A DNA stretch of 64,000 bases from Pycnococcus provasolii (Eukaryota; Chlorophyta; Pseudoscourfieldiophyceae; Pseudoscourfieldiales; Pycnococcaceae), in NCBI GenBank assembly GCA_938743325.2, contig OW568884.1, positions 558,001 to 622,000 on the forward strand, read 5' to 3'. Position 1 is the first letter of the stretch, and the number at the start of each line of letters is the position of its first letter. The notes below the pieces were generated by a model. The model saw only the letters and a program-made list of their open reading frames with translations. It was not told the DNA's origin and ran no database searches. Below, one piece after another: positions 8,761-20,600 of the stretch. The position numbers and the translations under genes are program-made.

Positions 8761-10167
8761 ATGCCCTGTGTGTTGAAGACTCCTCCGCGTTTTGTAAGGG
8801 GCAGTCTTCTTTCTCCGCGCGTCTTCTTGCAGCGTCGTCGTTTCGGTTTCTTTTTCGATTCTACCAGAGTCAGATCGAACCGGAGAATCTACAGTAACAA
8901 CGACTCCTCCACTTCTGAGGCTTTGAGCTCGCAAGACCTTCGCGGCAACGCGATCGTCGAACTCGACGTCACGCGCTCGTACGCAACTGAAACGTGCATC
9001 GTGGAAATATCTGGAACGCTGACTTCGCAGGAAAACGCTCTTCAGCTCGCACAGTCCGCAGCAACGGCACAGGTGCTTCGAGAAGCGGACTACGACGACG
9101 AAGAAAGAGAGGAAGAAGAAGAAGAAGTAGATGTCTTTTCCATCACACTTCAGCACGCGACGTCCATCGACGGAAGACTAGCGCACGTGTGCACGACAGT
9201 ACGCGTCTCAGATGCTGAAGATGCGAAGAGGCTGCTCGGTGAAGCTCGCAGCCAAATAGAACGGTACTCTAAGACAATGGCACTCGCGGCGTCGACCAAC
9301 GCAAGGGAAGCGGATGGAGAAGAAAACAAAACTGACGACGACGACGGCGGCGGCGGCGACGACGGCGACGGTGACGAGACGACGCCGATACCTTCGTCCG
9401 AGACAAAAGCGAACGACGTCGACGAGAACGATGCCGACCCAAACTGGAAAACGGCAATGAGGGCTGAGCATATGCGCATGCTGGATAGTGTCAAGATGGA
9501 ACACGCGAGTACGATGCGCATCTTGATTGGCGCTGAGCCTTTCGACAGCGTTGTTCCTGGACAGATGCCCTCACGCGTCGACGACGTCGTCTGGCGAGTC
9601 GAGTCAGAATCAGAGTCGAGTCCCTATCCTGTCCTTCTCACGACGCGCAAGCCTTCCGGCGTGCTGCCAAGCCTCGTCGGTGCCTTGGCGCGCTACACGG
9701 CATTCGTGCAGCAGTGCACGGGATCGCCACCTCAACGTTGGATTTCGTCTGGTGGCCGCGACGAGCCTGTACGCCTGCGATTTCAGCCGTGGGGTGCCGT
9801 GGGTAAGAACACGCTAAGTTGGAGAGCGAACGAAGGGGAACAACTCCTGGAACTCAACCACGAGCAGCTCGGCGACCTCGTCGATTCCGTGGATATGCTT
9901 CTCTGCGACAATTACACCATCACGCAGAGCGAATCTCTGTTGCCATCTCTTGCCGTCGACGCAGCTTCCCACCGCGGTGGCGGGAACGCGCGCCTTCCTC
10001 TGGTTATCGCTGCTGCAGCCGCGGCTGCAGTTGCCGCGGCATTCAAAGCGCCTCATCTCGTCAGCGGCGTTCGAGGCATTTTTCCAGAACGTACCGCGAC
10101 GTCGTCTGCCGCACCTTCTTCTGTGGAGACGACAGATGGCGTAGAAGAGAAAACTGTACAAAAGTAG
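8761..10167 (+). CDS. Unrecognised organelle-type protein with C-terminal membrane helix
   Basis: A 468-residue protein from the first ATG; the frame upstream is open only from non-ATG codons. Residues 1-45 are Arg/Ser/Phe-rich without acidic residues (TPPRFVRGSLLSPRVFLQRRRFGFF) and look like a plastid or mitochondrial transit peptide. Beyond it are a predicted beta-strand-rich region (~60-170) interrupted by an acidic run (DYDDEEREEEEEEVDVF), a second acidic and Gly/Asp-rich linker (~195-235), and a conserved-looking globular half. Near residues 411-430 there is an Ala-rich hydrophobic helix (LPLVIAAAAAAAVAAAF) followed by ~40 hydrophilic residues, so it may be a tail-anchored membrane protein. 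I do not recognise the family. It converges with the next gene across 32 bp. Confidence 0.65.
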   Translation: MPCVLKTPPRFVRGSLLSPRVFLQRRRFGFFFDSTRVRSNRRIYSNNDSSTSEALSSQDLRGNAIVELDVTRSYATETCIVEISGTLTSQENALQLAQSAATAQVLREADYDDEEREEEEEEVDVFSITLQHATSIDGRLAHVCTTVRVSDAEDAKRLLGEARSQIERYSKTMALAASTNAREADGEENKTDDDDGGGGDDGDGDETTPIPSSETKANDVDENDADPNWKTAMRAEHMRMLDSVKMEHASTMRILIGAEPFDSVVPGQMPSRVDDVVWRVESESESSPYPVLLTTRKPSGVLPSLVGALARYTAFVQQCTGSPPQRWISSGGRDEPVRLRFQPWGAVGKNTLSWRANEGEQLLELNHEQLGDLVDSVDMLLCDNYTITQSESLLPSLAVDAASHRGGGNARLPLVIAAAAAAAVAAAFKAPHLVSGVRGIFPERTATSSAAPSSVETTDGVEEKTVQK

Positions 10168-10199
10168 TGTACCATATTTGCTCGTGTTTGAATTTATTT

Positions 10200-10958
10200 T
10201 TATGAAAACAGAATGGTGCGAGGTGGCGACGTCGTTGCATCGTACGCGTCATCCCACTTGTTCGCGAGAGTCTCCCACGCTTTTATTTGCTTTGGTTCGT
10301 ACTCCCCTTTCGGTTTTCCGTCATCCCACAGGAGCATCAGCGAGCACGACACGAACGTGTTGTCGTTGTTACCGTCGTCGTCGTCGACGACGACGTTGCC
10401 GGCTGTGTTTGGTTCTTCTCTTGTTCCTAGCAGGTGTATGTAGTACAGCCGCCAAGGTCCTCTGCGTCCTTGTCTTTCCTCGAATCGTATTCCCGCGAGT
10501 TTGTCCAAGTAGACGTGAAAGTCGACGTTTTTATTTTCGTCGCATAGGTTGGCATACTGAACGTTTTGCTTGGACGTCGTGAAGAAGACGTCTTGGAACG
10601 TGACAACTTGCTCGATGACGGTAACTCCGTCGTTTTTCACGAGACGAACTCGCCCTAAGTTTGCTAGTTCGCGCAGGAATGCGCGTTTGTTCTCGCAGGA
10701 GTGTGTCTCTGTTGCTGTTGATGTTTTATGACCATCACTGCCACCACCCCCACTGCGGCACCGATATGCCGCCTGTTTTATATTCATGCGAGGTTTCGAG
10801 GAAGGCCCTACGAGAGCAGCTGTCCGGTGCAGCACGCCCCGCGACGTAGACGTAGACGTAGACGGACATGGCACGGCCATCATTATGACACTTGTTCTCA
10901 TCCACGTGGCGCGAACAGTGATATTCCGCGGAGTCACCCACTCAATGCCTGGCCCCAT
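10200..10958 (-). CDS. Unrecognised ~250-residue protein, possibly organelle-targeted
   Basis: A 252-residue frame from an ATG; later in-frame ATGs such as the one starting MNIKQAAYRC (about residue 58) are possible starts. The first 70-80 residues are Thr/Ser/Arg-rich and may be a transit peptide. The mature part runs RAFLRELANLGRVRLV..., with VDFHVYLDKLAGIRFEER and GPWRLYYIHLLG, a strand-rich pattern faintly like haem-utilisation (HutX/ChuX) split barrels. That resemblance is weak and not a functional call. An acidic loop (VVDDDDGNNDN) and a WDDGKP segment follow. Its 3' end nearly abuts the convergent gene ending at 10167. Confidence 0.5.
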   Translation of the reverse strand: MGPGIEWVTPRNITVRATWMRTSVIMMAVPCPSTSTSTSRGVLHRTAALVGPSSKPRMNIKQAAYRCRSGGGGSDGHKTSTATETHSCENKRAFLRELANLGRVRLVKNDGVTVIEQVVTFQDVFFTTSKQNVQYANLCDENKNVDFHVYLDKLAGIRFEERQGRRGPWRLYYIHLLGTREEPNTAGNVVVDDDDGNNDNTFVSCSLMLLWDDGKPKGEYEPKQIKAWETLANKWDDAYDATTSPPRTILFS

Positions 10959-11618
10959 GCCATGAAACCCCTACTGTATCCTCGGAACTTAACATGGTAA
11001 CCCCGAACTTCCGCCATGTGACCGGTCATCCGCTAAGGACCGAGAGAGGGAGGAGGGAGGACTGTACTCCCAAGCATTCAGCGTCCGGCACACAGTACAA
11101 TACAGTACATGCCAGCCGTGATGGGACTTCCTTATTACCGGGTAGTCTATGCCATGCTTGGGATGGATGTATGTGGTGGTTGCCTCTTTTGAGAATCCGG
11201 AGGAGTATTGAGTGCCACCACCAAAGCACCTTCTCCTTCTACGGGTATGTACAGGCAACAGGTACAAATACCCTACCTGTACATACCACTCTACCACCAT
11301 CACTGTGCTGTTGCCTCCCCTCCCCTCCCCTCCCCTCACCTCACCGTTCGCTTTAGAGGCACCTCCTCGCATCCCTAGAGCTCGGAAACCCAAGAGACTT
11401 CAGAGGTTCCCCTACTTTTTAGGTGAGTTCACCGCCATCATCACTAACACGGACATTATTAGGAATAGGTGGTGTGTGCCTTGTTGAGGTGTTAACAGCT
11501 CAGCTTGTAAGGCCGCTTGTTGCGCTTGTTGGTTGGCTTGAGGTGTCGCCTTAAGGTTGCTCTTTAAGGATTCTTCGTGCTCTTTAAGCCTCAGGATCAC
11601 GTGGACCCGTCCTTGTTC
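10959..11618. other. Intergenic region upstream of the dynein gene
   Basis: No gene is convincing here. It includes a CT-rich tract (about 11313-11345, CCCCT units) and a perfect 12-bp inverted repeat at 11244-11287, annotated separately. The open frame continuous with the dynein runs back to about 11577 but has no ATG before 11619. Confidence 0.5.
11244..11287. repeat. Perfect 12-bp inverted repeat upstream of the dynein gene
   Basis: GGTATGTACAGG (11244-11255) and its exact complement CCTGTACATACC (11276-11287), with a 20-bp spacer that itself contains an extra ACAGGTAC. It lies 332 bp before the dynein ATG. It may be a dyad operator-like site, a hairpin, or a transposon footprint. Confidence 0.6.
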
Positions 11619-14600
11619 ATGGCGGATGAACCGGCTGTAAACATGGAGTCCATCCAGCCGACGCCACCTTCGTCCGATGCGCCGCAAACCAAAGGCCGGC
11701 CGTTGATTATAGGGGGCGGGAAACCCGTGATGATGGGAGCCGGCGTGGGCGTGTCGCTCACCATGGCGGTACGCCCACAAATGGCGAATGTGGCGACTGG
11801 GGGGAGCAGCGGCAAGATGTCGAGCCAGGCAGGCGGCGGCCAACTCGCGTGGAGAAAGCCCAAGGCGCAGGGAGCACGAGGCGCGCACGCGCAGACGCAG
11901 CCGTACAGCCTGAGACCGACGTTCGGTGGTGCGAGGGCGCCGCCGCCGCCGCCGCCTCCTATGATGACGCAACCGGATATCTGGAAGAACACCAACGCCA
12001 ACACTGCAGCCGCTTCGCCGCTCACGTTGCTAGCCGCGAGAAACCCGCTTCCTCCCGTTATGACGGACCGCGCGGCGATGGCGCCGGCGCCGGCGTACGA
12101 CGATATCTTGGCGTCACCTCGCGTGGAGAACAACACGCTCGCCGTCAAGGTGCTTCCGTTTTCCACCCAGCGCAAGGTGGCGTTCGCGGGTAAACGCGAA
12201 CAGGAACAGCAGCACGCAGGCGTGCGAATCGACGAGGGTGCCGTCATGGAGACGACGACCATCACACCCTCCATCGCACCCAAGCCTGACGGAATGAGCT
12301 ACATCAACCTGCTGCACACGCTAAGGCGGTACCCGCACTCGACGGACTTTGTCTACCTCAGACAAGTGCAGGCGGACGAGAACCGGTACAATCCGTACGC
12401 GCTTGAGGTGGTTCCGTTCTCCGCTATTGACGCAGACAAGACGTACTACACGCTATCCGCACGTGGCATGACGATGTACTCGAACGGCGCGAAGGATGCG
12501 GACTTCACCACGCTAGGAACGTGGGAGCGCGAGTTCCAGCTGTTCCACGCGATGAGGTGCCTGCGCGTGTTCAACCACTTCCGCATGTGGAAAGGACTCA
12601 TCACGTGGCGCAACTCCGTGCGACGCAACAAGATTGGCAAGGCGCGCCAGCGCCTCGAGGAGAACCTCTTCTCGCTCAACCCGGTGTTCCAGGGATCCGT
12701 GCGTCAAATCATGGACCTGTGCAGCAACTTTGCCACGACGAGGCTGCACAAGATTGCGACGGGGCGCACGTACACGCTTGAGGAATTCAAGCTGGGCCAC
12801 AGGGAGCACCTCGCGGAGGTGGCGGAGACGGTGACGAATCTAGGCGAGATGACGCGGGAGACGGTGCTCAAAGCCTGCCGCGTCGTGCTGAAAGAGCTCG
12901 AGGATCGCACGAATGCGTTTTACGCAGACAGGGACGAGTCGAAGATGCTGCCTTCTGAGCGAATTGCCTCGCAGAGGGAGGGTGGTGTGAAGGCCTCCAA
13001 GTCAGACTTCGCTTTCACAATAGCCGCAACCAGGCGGAGCGAGCAGCGCAAGCTCGTGCACTTTGTGCGCATGGTCGACTTTATGATCTGCAACACATTG
13101 AGCAGCATGCTTCACGAGTCGGTGTACGACGTGCTCGATACCATCCGCGGCGCTAGGGAATGCCACGAGTTTTACCATCCTCGACAGCGACATGAGAGCG
13201 AGGTGGATGATGAGGAGGAGGACGATGACGATGACGATGTGCACGGAGATCTGGACGGCGAGATGAATGCGGATGCGGATCATCAAAACGAAGAGGGTAT
13301 GCCGCCCGCCGAGGCTGCCGGTGAAGAACCGTCGAATGGCAATGCAACAGACGCCGTAGCCGAAGAAGAAGTTCCAATTGACGAGGCTGGTGCCGCCGCC
13401 GCCGCCAGTGCCGATAGTGAGGTGTCGTCTTCCGAGGAGCCGACGCCGCTGCAGCAAGAGGGGGAGCAGGAACAGGAGGAGGAGGAGGAGGAGGAGCGCG
13501 TACACCCTCGTGGCGGCGTGGATATGGCGCCACTCTTCACGATTGAGGTTCTTCTCGACGAGTCGCACACGAGCCTGCAGCTTGTTCCAGGCGTTGAGGA
13601 GGTGGACGGCGAGCTTCAGGATATCTTGAAGGAATTCAAGTCCACGCTTGCCATGTTCCCTCGACTCACCGAGAGTGAGGAGATCACCGAACTGACCAGA
13701 GGAAAGGCGCCGAAGGAGAGCGACGAGTCTGCACAAACCAACGGTGGTGTCGTCGCTGTCGCGACAAGCGGGGGTGCGGAGGATGAGATCACGCCGCTTG
13801 ACGAAATTCTCGAAGACGAAACGTACACGGCACTTATGAGTGGCGTCCAGGAGGAGATGGAACTTGGCCTCGAGGCGGCGGAAGATGGACGCGAGTCGTT
13901 CCAGCCGTTCACGGAGATTGTGAATGAAAATCGTGCCCTGGATTCGGATGAGCTTCGCACATCATTTATCGGCGGTACGCGTACCCTCGAGGATTTCCGG
14001 TCGGACATAAGGGAATTCCGCGAGCAGCGAAAGCGCATCGAGGATTTGCCCACGACAACGAACCTTGGCATGTACTCTCTGAACAGCCACCGTCTTAAGG
14101 ATCTCTTCCTCCCATCGCCCATCGATTGCCTCGAGAAGCTCTTCGCGGTCCTTCCTCGAATTGGCAGCGAGCTGTACTCTGCGCTCATTGAAAAGGTGCA
14201 CACGTCGACGTCGAAGCTCAACCAGGCGCTGAATAACGTGGAAGACTTTGTTGAGGTGGTCAACTTCTCGGAGGAGCTCAAGGCTGGAAGTACAGAGATG
14301 TACCAAGAATACGATCGCGTCGAAAAAGTTTACAGCTTATGCGCGGAATTTGAAATCCCCGTGCCGGAGATTGAGCGTGCGGCGGTGCAGACACTTGAAG
14401 GCGACTACGATGCAATGATGCAGGCACTCGAGAACGTGGACACGACCATGGAAGAAAATGTCACTCGATTCTCCGGGGAGCTCGAGGCGGCCGCCGATGC
14501 TGTGCGAAAAGCCGTCAAGAAGATTGTCGTCAACACCGAGGATGAGCGCATTCTGTCCGACGACAGCGACTCTGCCGAGGTCATCGAGTTCATGCAGACG

Positions 14601-17600
14601 ATTCGCGATGAAGTGGAAGAGCAGAGAAGTGACGCGCAGCGCGTGATGAAGTACCAGCGCCTATTCAAGATTATGGAAAGCGAGTTTGAGGAGCTTGACG
14701 CGTTGCACGATGACGTGGAGGTCAAGTACTCGCTCTGGGCTGGCTCGCGCGATTGGAAGGAGCTCACCGAGGCGTGGATCGCGACGCCGTTCGAGGCGAT
14801 GGATATGGCGGACTTTGAGGAGAAGCTTCAAGTTTACGGCAAGGCGTCATTCAAGTGCGAAAAGAATCTGCCGCGCAATGGCGTGTCGACGAAGTACAAG
14901 GAAGCGGTGCAGGTTTACAAGGACATCTATCCGTGCGTGGAGAGCATGCGCAACAAGGCGCTCAAGGAGAGGCACTGGACGGCGATCGAGACGATCGTGA
15001 GCAAACCAATCACGCGCGACGAGAACTTTACGCTGGGCGTCGTCATCGAGTACAACATGATGGCGTTCAAGGACGAAATCATGGCCATCAGCACGGAGGC
15101 AACGCAGGAGGCTGCGCTCGAGGATCTTTTGGACAAGGTGAAGAGCCGATGGGCAACCATCGACTTCCAATTCCTTCCGTACAAGGACAGCAAGGATACT
15201 TACATCCTTGGCGGGATCGACGATATCATGGTCGCGCTTGAGGACTCGCTGATGACGATGCAGACGATCCTTGCCTCCCGATTTGTGGCGGGAATTCGCG
15301 ATTCCGTCGAGGCTGTGGACAAGCAGCTAAATCTATTCTCCGACACGCTCGACGAGTGGCTCTCCGTGCAGCGCGCTTGGATGTACCTGGATGTGATCTT
15401 CAGCGCACCAGACATCCAGCGCCAACTGCCAAACGAGTCGAAGGCGTTCTTCAACGTTGACAAGCAGCTGAAGGAGATTATGAAGCGCGCAAGGGACAAG
15501 GGGAACGCGCTGCAGTCGGGAACCACTCCCGGTTGGCTTGAGATTCTGCAGCGCGCAAACGAAACGCTCGAGAAGGTGCAGAAGAACCTGGAAGACTACC
15601 TAGAGACGAAGCGCATGGCGTTCCCGCGCTTCTACTTCCTTTCAAACGACGAGCTGCTCGAGATCCTTGCCCAAACAAAGAATGTGCAGGCGGTTCAGCC
15701 GCACATGTCGAAGTGCTTCGACGGAATTAAAAGCCTTGACTTTGGCAGAGATCCGAAGAGCATTGACATCTTTGCGATGATCAGTGCGGAGGGAGAGTCC
15801 GTTTCACTGGGAAAGAATCTCAAGGCGCGTGGCAACGTGGAGATGTGGCTCGGGCAGGTGGAGCAGGCAATGCAAATGAATCTGAAGCGACTTGCGAAGC
15901 AGGCGTTCGTGGACTACCTCACAGTCCCACGACCAGAGTGGGTGCTTCAGCAGCCAGCTCAGATTGTGCTTGCCATTTCGCAGCACTACTGGGTGCAGGA
16001 TGTGGAAGCGGCGATACAGTCGGAGGACTGCGTGAAGTCGCTTCACGAGTTCCTTGACGTCAACATCAGTCAGCTTTCAGACCTGTCCCGCGTCGTTCGC
16101 GGCGACCTCTCGAATCTGCACCGCAAGATTGTCGTCGCGCTCATTACGATCGACGTGCATGCTCGCGACATTGTCGAGTCGCTAGAGGCTGAGAAGTGCG
16201 AAAATTTGAACGACTTTATCTGGCAAATGCAGCTGCGCTACTTTTGGGATGAGGAGGCTGATAATCTGTTTGTTAAGCAGACAAACGCCACTTTCATCTA
16301 CATGTACGAGTACCTTGGCGCGCAGAGCCGCCTTGTCGTCACGCCGATGACAGATCGCTGTTATATGACTTTGACTGGAGCGCTTCACCTCAAGTTTGGC
16401 GGTGCACCCGCCGGACCTGCCGGAACGGGAAAAACAGAGACAACGAAGGATCTCGGCAAGGCTCTCGGCGTTCAGTGCGTCGTCTTCAACTGCGGCGACA
16501 ACCTCGACTACAAATTCATGGCAAAGTTCTTCTCGGGACTTGCGCAGTGCGGCGCGTGGGCGTGCTTCGATGAGTTCAATCGCATCGATATCGAGGTGCT
16601 ATCGGTCGTCGCGCAGCAGCTGCTGACGATCCAAAATGCGCTCAAGGCGGAGGTGTCGAAGTTCAACTTCGAGGGCAAGGAAATTCGCCTCATCCCAACA
16701 TTTGGGTGCTTTATTACGATGAATCCGGGATACGCAGGTCGAACGGAGTTGCCTGACAACCTCAAGGCGCTGTTCAGGCCGATGTCCATGATGATTCCCG
16801 ACTACGCCCTCGTGGCTGAGGTGATGCTGTACGCCGAAGGCTTTGAGACATCCAAGTCGCTGAGTCGCAAGATGGTGAAGCTGTACAAGCTCTCCAGCGA
16901 GCAGCTGAGCCAGCAGGATCACTACGACTTTGGTATGCGCGCTCTGAAGTCCGTGCTTGTGATGGCTGGTTCGCTGAAGCGTGCCAACCCAGATGATCCC
17001 GAGGACGTGACGCTCATCCGTGCGATGCGCGACTCGAACATCCCGAAGTTTCTCAAAGAGGATGCGGCTCTGTTCCGTGCCATCGTGGAGGACCTCTTCC
17101 CCGGCGTGGAGGTGCCGCTGAACGACTACGGTGACCTGCAGAAAGCGGTGGAGGCGAGCCTTCTTGCGGCGGGAAAGCAGTTGGTGGACGATTTCGTTCT
17201 CAAGACGATCCAGCTGCACGAGACATTCAACGTTCGATTCGGAGTCATGCTCGTGGGTCCCACGGGTGGTGGCAAGACGGTGGTGTATGAGACTCTCAAG
17301 GCGGCGATGACGATGCTCCGTGAGCAGAAGCACAAGGACGACACGTACCAAGTGACGCACACGTACACGTTCAACCCGAAGTGCATCAAGATGGGTGAGC
17401 TGTACGGCGAGTACAACCTCATGACGAACGAGTGGACGGATGGACTCGGCTCCACGCTCATCCGCAACGCCGTCGCCGACACGACCAACGATCGCAAGTG
17501 GGTTGTATTCGACGGCCCCGTGGATGCCATCTGGATCGAGAACATGAACACGGTGCTTGACGACAACTGCACACTCTGCCTGCCAAACGGCGAGCGCATT

Positions 17601-20600
17601 AAGCTCAACCCAGTGACGATGCGCATGCTGTTCGAGGTGCAGGACCTCTCCGTGGCGTCGCCCGCCACCGTGAGCCGATGTGGCATGGTGTACGTGCCTC
17701 CGGAGGAGCTTGGCTGGCGACCGTTCGTGCAGTCGTGGGTTGCTCGCGATCTTCCCGAGGCGATCACGCCGGAGCTGCGTGCACACATATTCAATCTTTT
17801 CGACACTCTCGTTGACGCCGGGCTGTCGTTTGTGGCAACGAAGCGGCATAGCGGAATTCCTACCGTGGACATCAACCTCGTCACCTCGCTATGCTACATC
17901 ATGCAATCGTTCTTCCTTCCTGCGCATGGTATCAACTTTGCATCCCCTCCCGAGGAGTTGAACCCAATCATTGGACGAGTATTTGCGTTCTCTTACGTGT
18001 GGAGCATAGGAGCAAACGTTCACGCAGACTCCCACGACGAACTCGACGATTTCGTGCGCGAGCACCTTCAGCCGGTCTGCCAGTTCCCCGGTGGGGGGTC
18101 CGTCATGGACTACGTGCTTGACTTCACCACCCCCGAAGTACCTCTCGTGCAGTGGACCGTGCCCGAATTTGTGTATGACCTGAACACGCCGTTCTTCCAG
18201 CTAATCGTGCCTACCATTGACACCGTGCGATTTGGATACCTCATCGAGACGCTCCTCGACGTTCAGCGCCCGGTGCTGTACACCGGCGAAACTGGCGTTG
18301 GCAAGTCGGTGATCGTCGACTTCACGCTGAAGCGCCTGAGCAACGACAAGGGCGTCGTGCCGACGACGTTGAACTTCAGTGCGCAGACGCAGGCAATCGA
18401 CGTGCAATTCTCCATCGAGGCGAAGCTGGAGAAGAAGCGCAAAACGCGCTTCGGCGCACCGCCCAACAAGCGCAACGCCTTTTTCGTCGACGACGTCAAC
18501 ATGCCGGCGAAGGAGACGTACGGTGCCCAGCCGCCCGTGGAATTGCTGAGACTGTTCATCGACCGCGGCGGCTTGTACGACCGTGGAAAGGGATTGTACT
18601 GGAAAACCGTCGAGGACACTGTTGTGGTTTGCGCGTGCGGCCCGCCCGGTGGTGGGCGCAACGACCTTTCTCCGCGCTTCGTGCGCTGCTTCACCACCGT
18701 GTGCGTGCCTCCACCCTCGGAAAATGCGCTTAAGGTGATCTTTGGTAGCATCCTGCGAGGTTTCATCACCGACATTGGATTCAAGGAAGAGTTCAAGTCG
18801 GTCGTGGACCCCATCGTGAATAGCACCGTGGACATGTTTGGTCGCGTTCTTGTAGAGCTTCTGCCGACGCCATCGAAGCCTGTGTATCTGTTTAACAGCC
18901 GCGACATTGGAAAGATCGTCCAGGGCATTCTGATGATCAAGCCGGGACCGGGGGTGGACAAGGAAACGATGGGACGACTGTGGGTGCACGAGTCCATGCG
19001 CGTGTTTGGCGATCGTCTCGTCGGTGACGTGGACAAGGAGTACTTCTGCAGCCTCGTTTCGGAGCTTGGACAGAAAAACTTCTCAGGTGCGGACATGTCA
19101 AAATCCGCTCTCTTCGAAGAGCAAACCATCATGTTCTGCGAGTTTCTGAAAATGGGCCTCGACCCGGAAGATCGTCTGTACGAGGAGGCGAAAGACATGG
19201 ACAGAACAGTAAAGATTCTTGAGGATTACCTCGAGGAGTACAATTTCAGCAGCACGACGCAGATGTCTCTGGTATTTTTCGTAGAGGCTGTGGAGAACAT
19301 CAGCCGTATATCGCGCGTGCTCCGGCAGCCGCGAGGTAACGCCATGCTGATTGGCGTTGGAGGCTCTGGCAAGCAAAGCTTGACGCGCTTTGCGGCACAC
19401 ATGGCTGGGCAGAAATGCTTCTCCATCGAGCTCACACGCGGGTACAACGCCGACTCGTTCCGTGAGGATCTCCGATCACTCTACCGCACCGCGGGCATCG
19501 ACGGGAAGAGCGTGACTTTCCTGATGACGGACAACCAGGTGCTTGACGAGAGCTTTCTGGAGATGTGCAACGGGCTTCTCAACTCAGGGGACGTACCCGG
19601 CCTGTTTCCTGACGAGGAGAAACTCAAGTTGTACAACGAGATTCGCCCACTCGCGGAGAAGGCTGGCAGCGAGGTTACCAAGGACGCGCTGTGGCGATTT
19701 TTCATCAACTCCGTGCTCGACCGTCTGCATACAGTGCTGACCATGTCGCCTGTTGGAGATAAGTTTGCGCAGAGATGCCGCGCGTTTCCTTCGCTGGTGA
19801 ATTGCTGCGCCCTGCAGCAGATTCAAGATTGGCCGAAAGATGCGCTTCTGAGCGTGTCGAAGAGGTTCCTAGGTCCCGTGGATCTGGGAGGAGCGGAAGT
19901 CAACGAGTCCATTTGCGAGATGTGCACGATCATTCACCGCTCCGTGCTCGACATGTCCGTCACGTTTTACAATGAGCTAAGGCGAAAGTACTACGTGACT
20001 CCGAAGAGTTATCTCGACTTGATCAGCCTGTATCAGCAGCAGCTTGCTATGAAGCGCGAGGAGTACGGCGTCGCGCGCGATCGCCTGCTCAATGGATTGC
20101 AGAAGCTCGCTGAGACGAACGACGTCGTGGACACCATGCAAACGGAGCTGAACGACCTGCAGCCTATTCTCAAGGAAAAGAGTGCCGCGACGGAGGTGCT
20201 GAAGGAGCAGGTGTCCAAAGACCAGGCGGAGGCGGAGAAGGTGGCGGAGACGGTTGGCAAGGAGGAGGCGATCGTCAAGGAGCAGGCTGCTGAAACGAAG
20301 GCAATCGCCGACGATGCTCAAGCGGATCTCGACAAGGCCATGCCGGCTCTCGAGGCGGCTGTCAATTCGCTGAAGAGCCTCAACAAGGGCGACATCACCG
20401 AGATCAAGAGTTTTCCAAAGCCACCCGCACTCGTGCAGATGACGATGGAAGCTGTTTGCGTTTTGCTACAGCAGAAACCTGACTGGGACACTGCGAAGAA
20501 GGTGCTGAGCGACAGCAACTTTTTGAAGTCGCTGCAAGATTTCGACAAAGACAACATCCCACCTGCGGTGATCAAGAAATTGAAGAAGTACGTAGACGAC

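Noticed and set aside
11412-12317. Long minus-strand frames over the start of the dynein gene
   Set aside because: Arg/Ala/His-rich composition typical of antisense GC-rich DNA; the plus strand encodes the real dynein N-terminus.
16599-17849. 416-residue minus-strand open frame
   Set aside because: Lies wholly opposite the AAA1-AAA3 region of the dynein; a shadow of conserved coding sequence.
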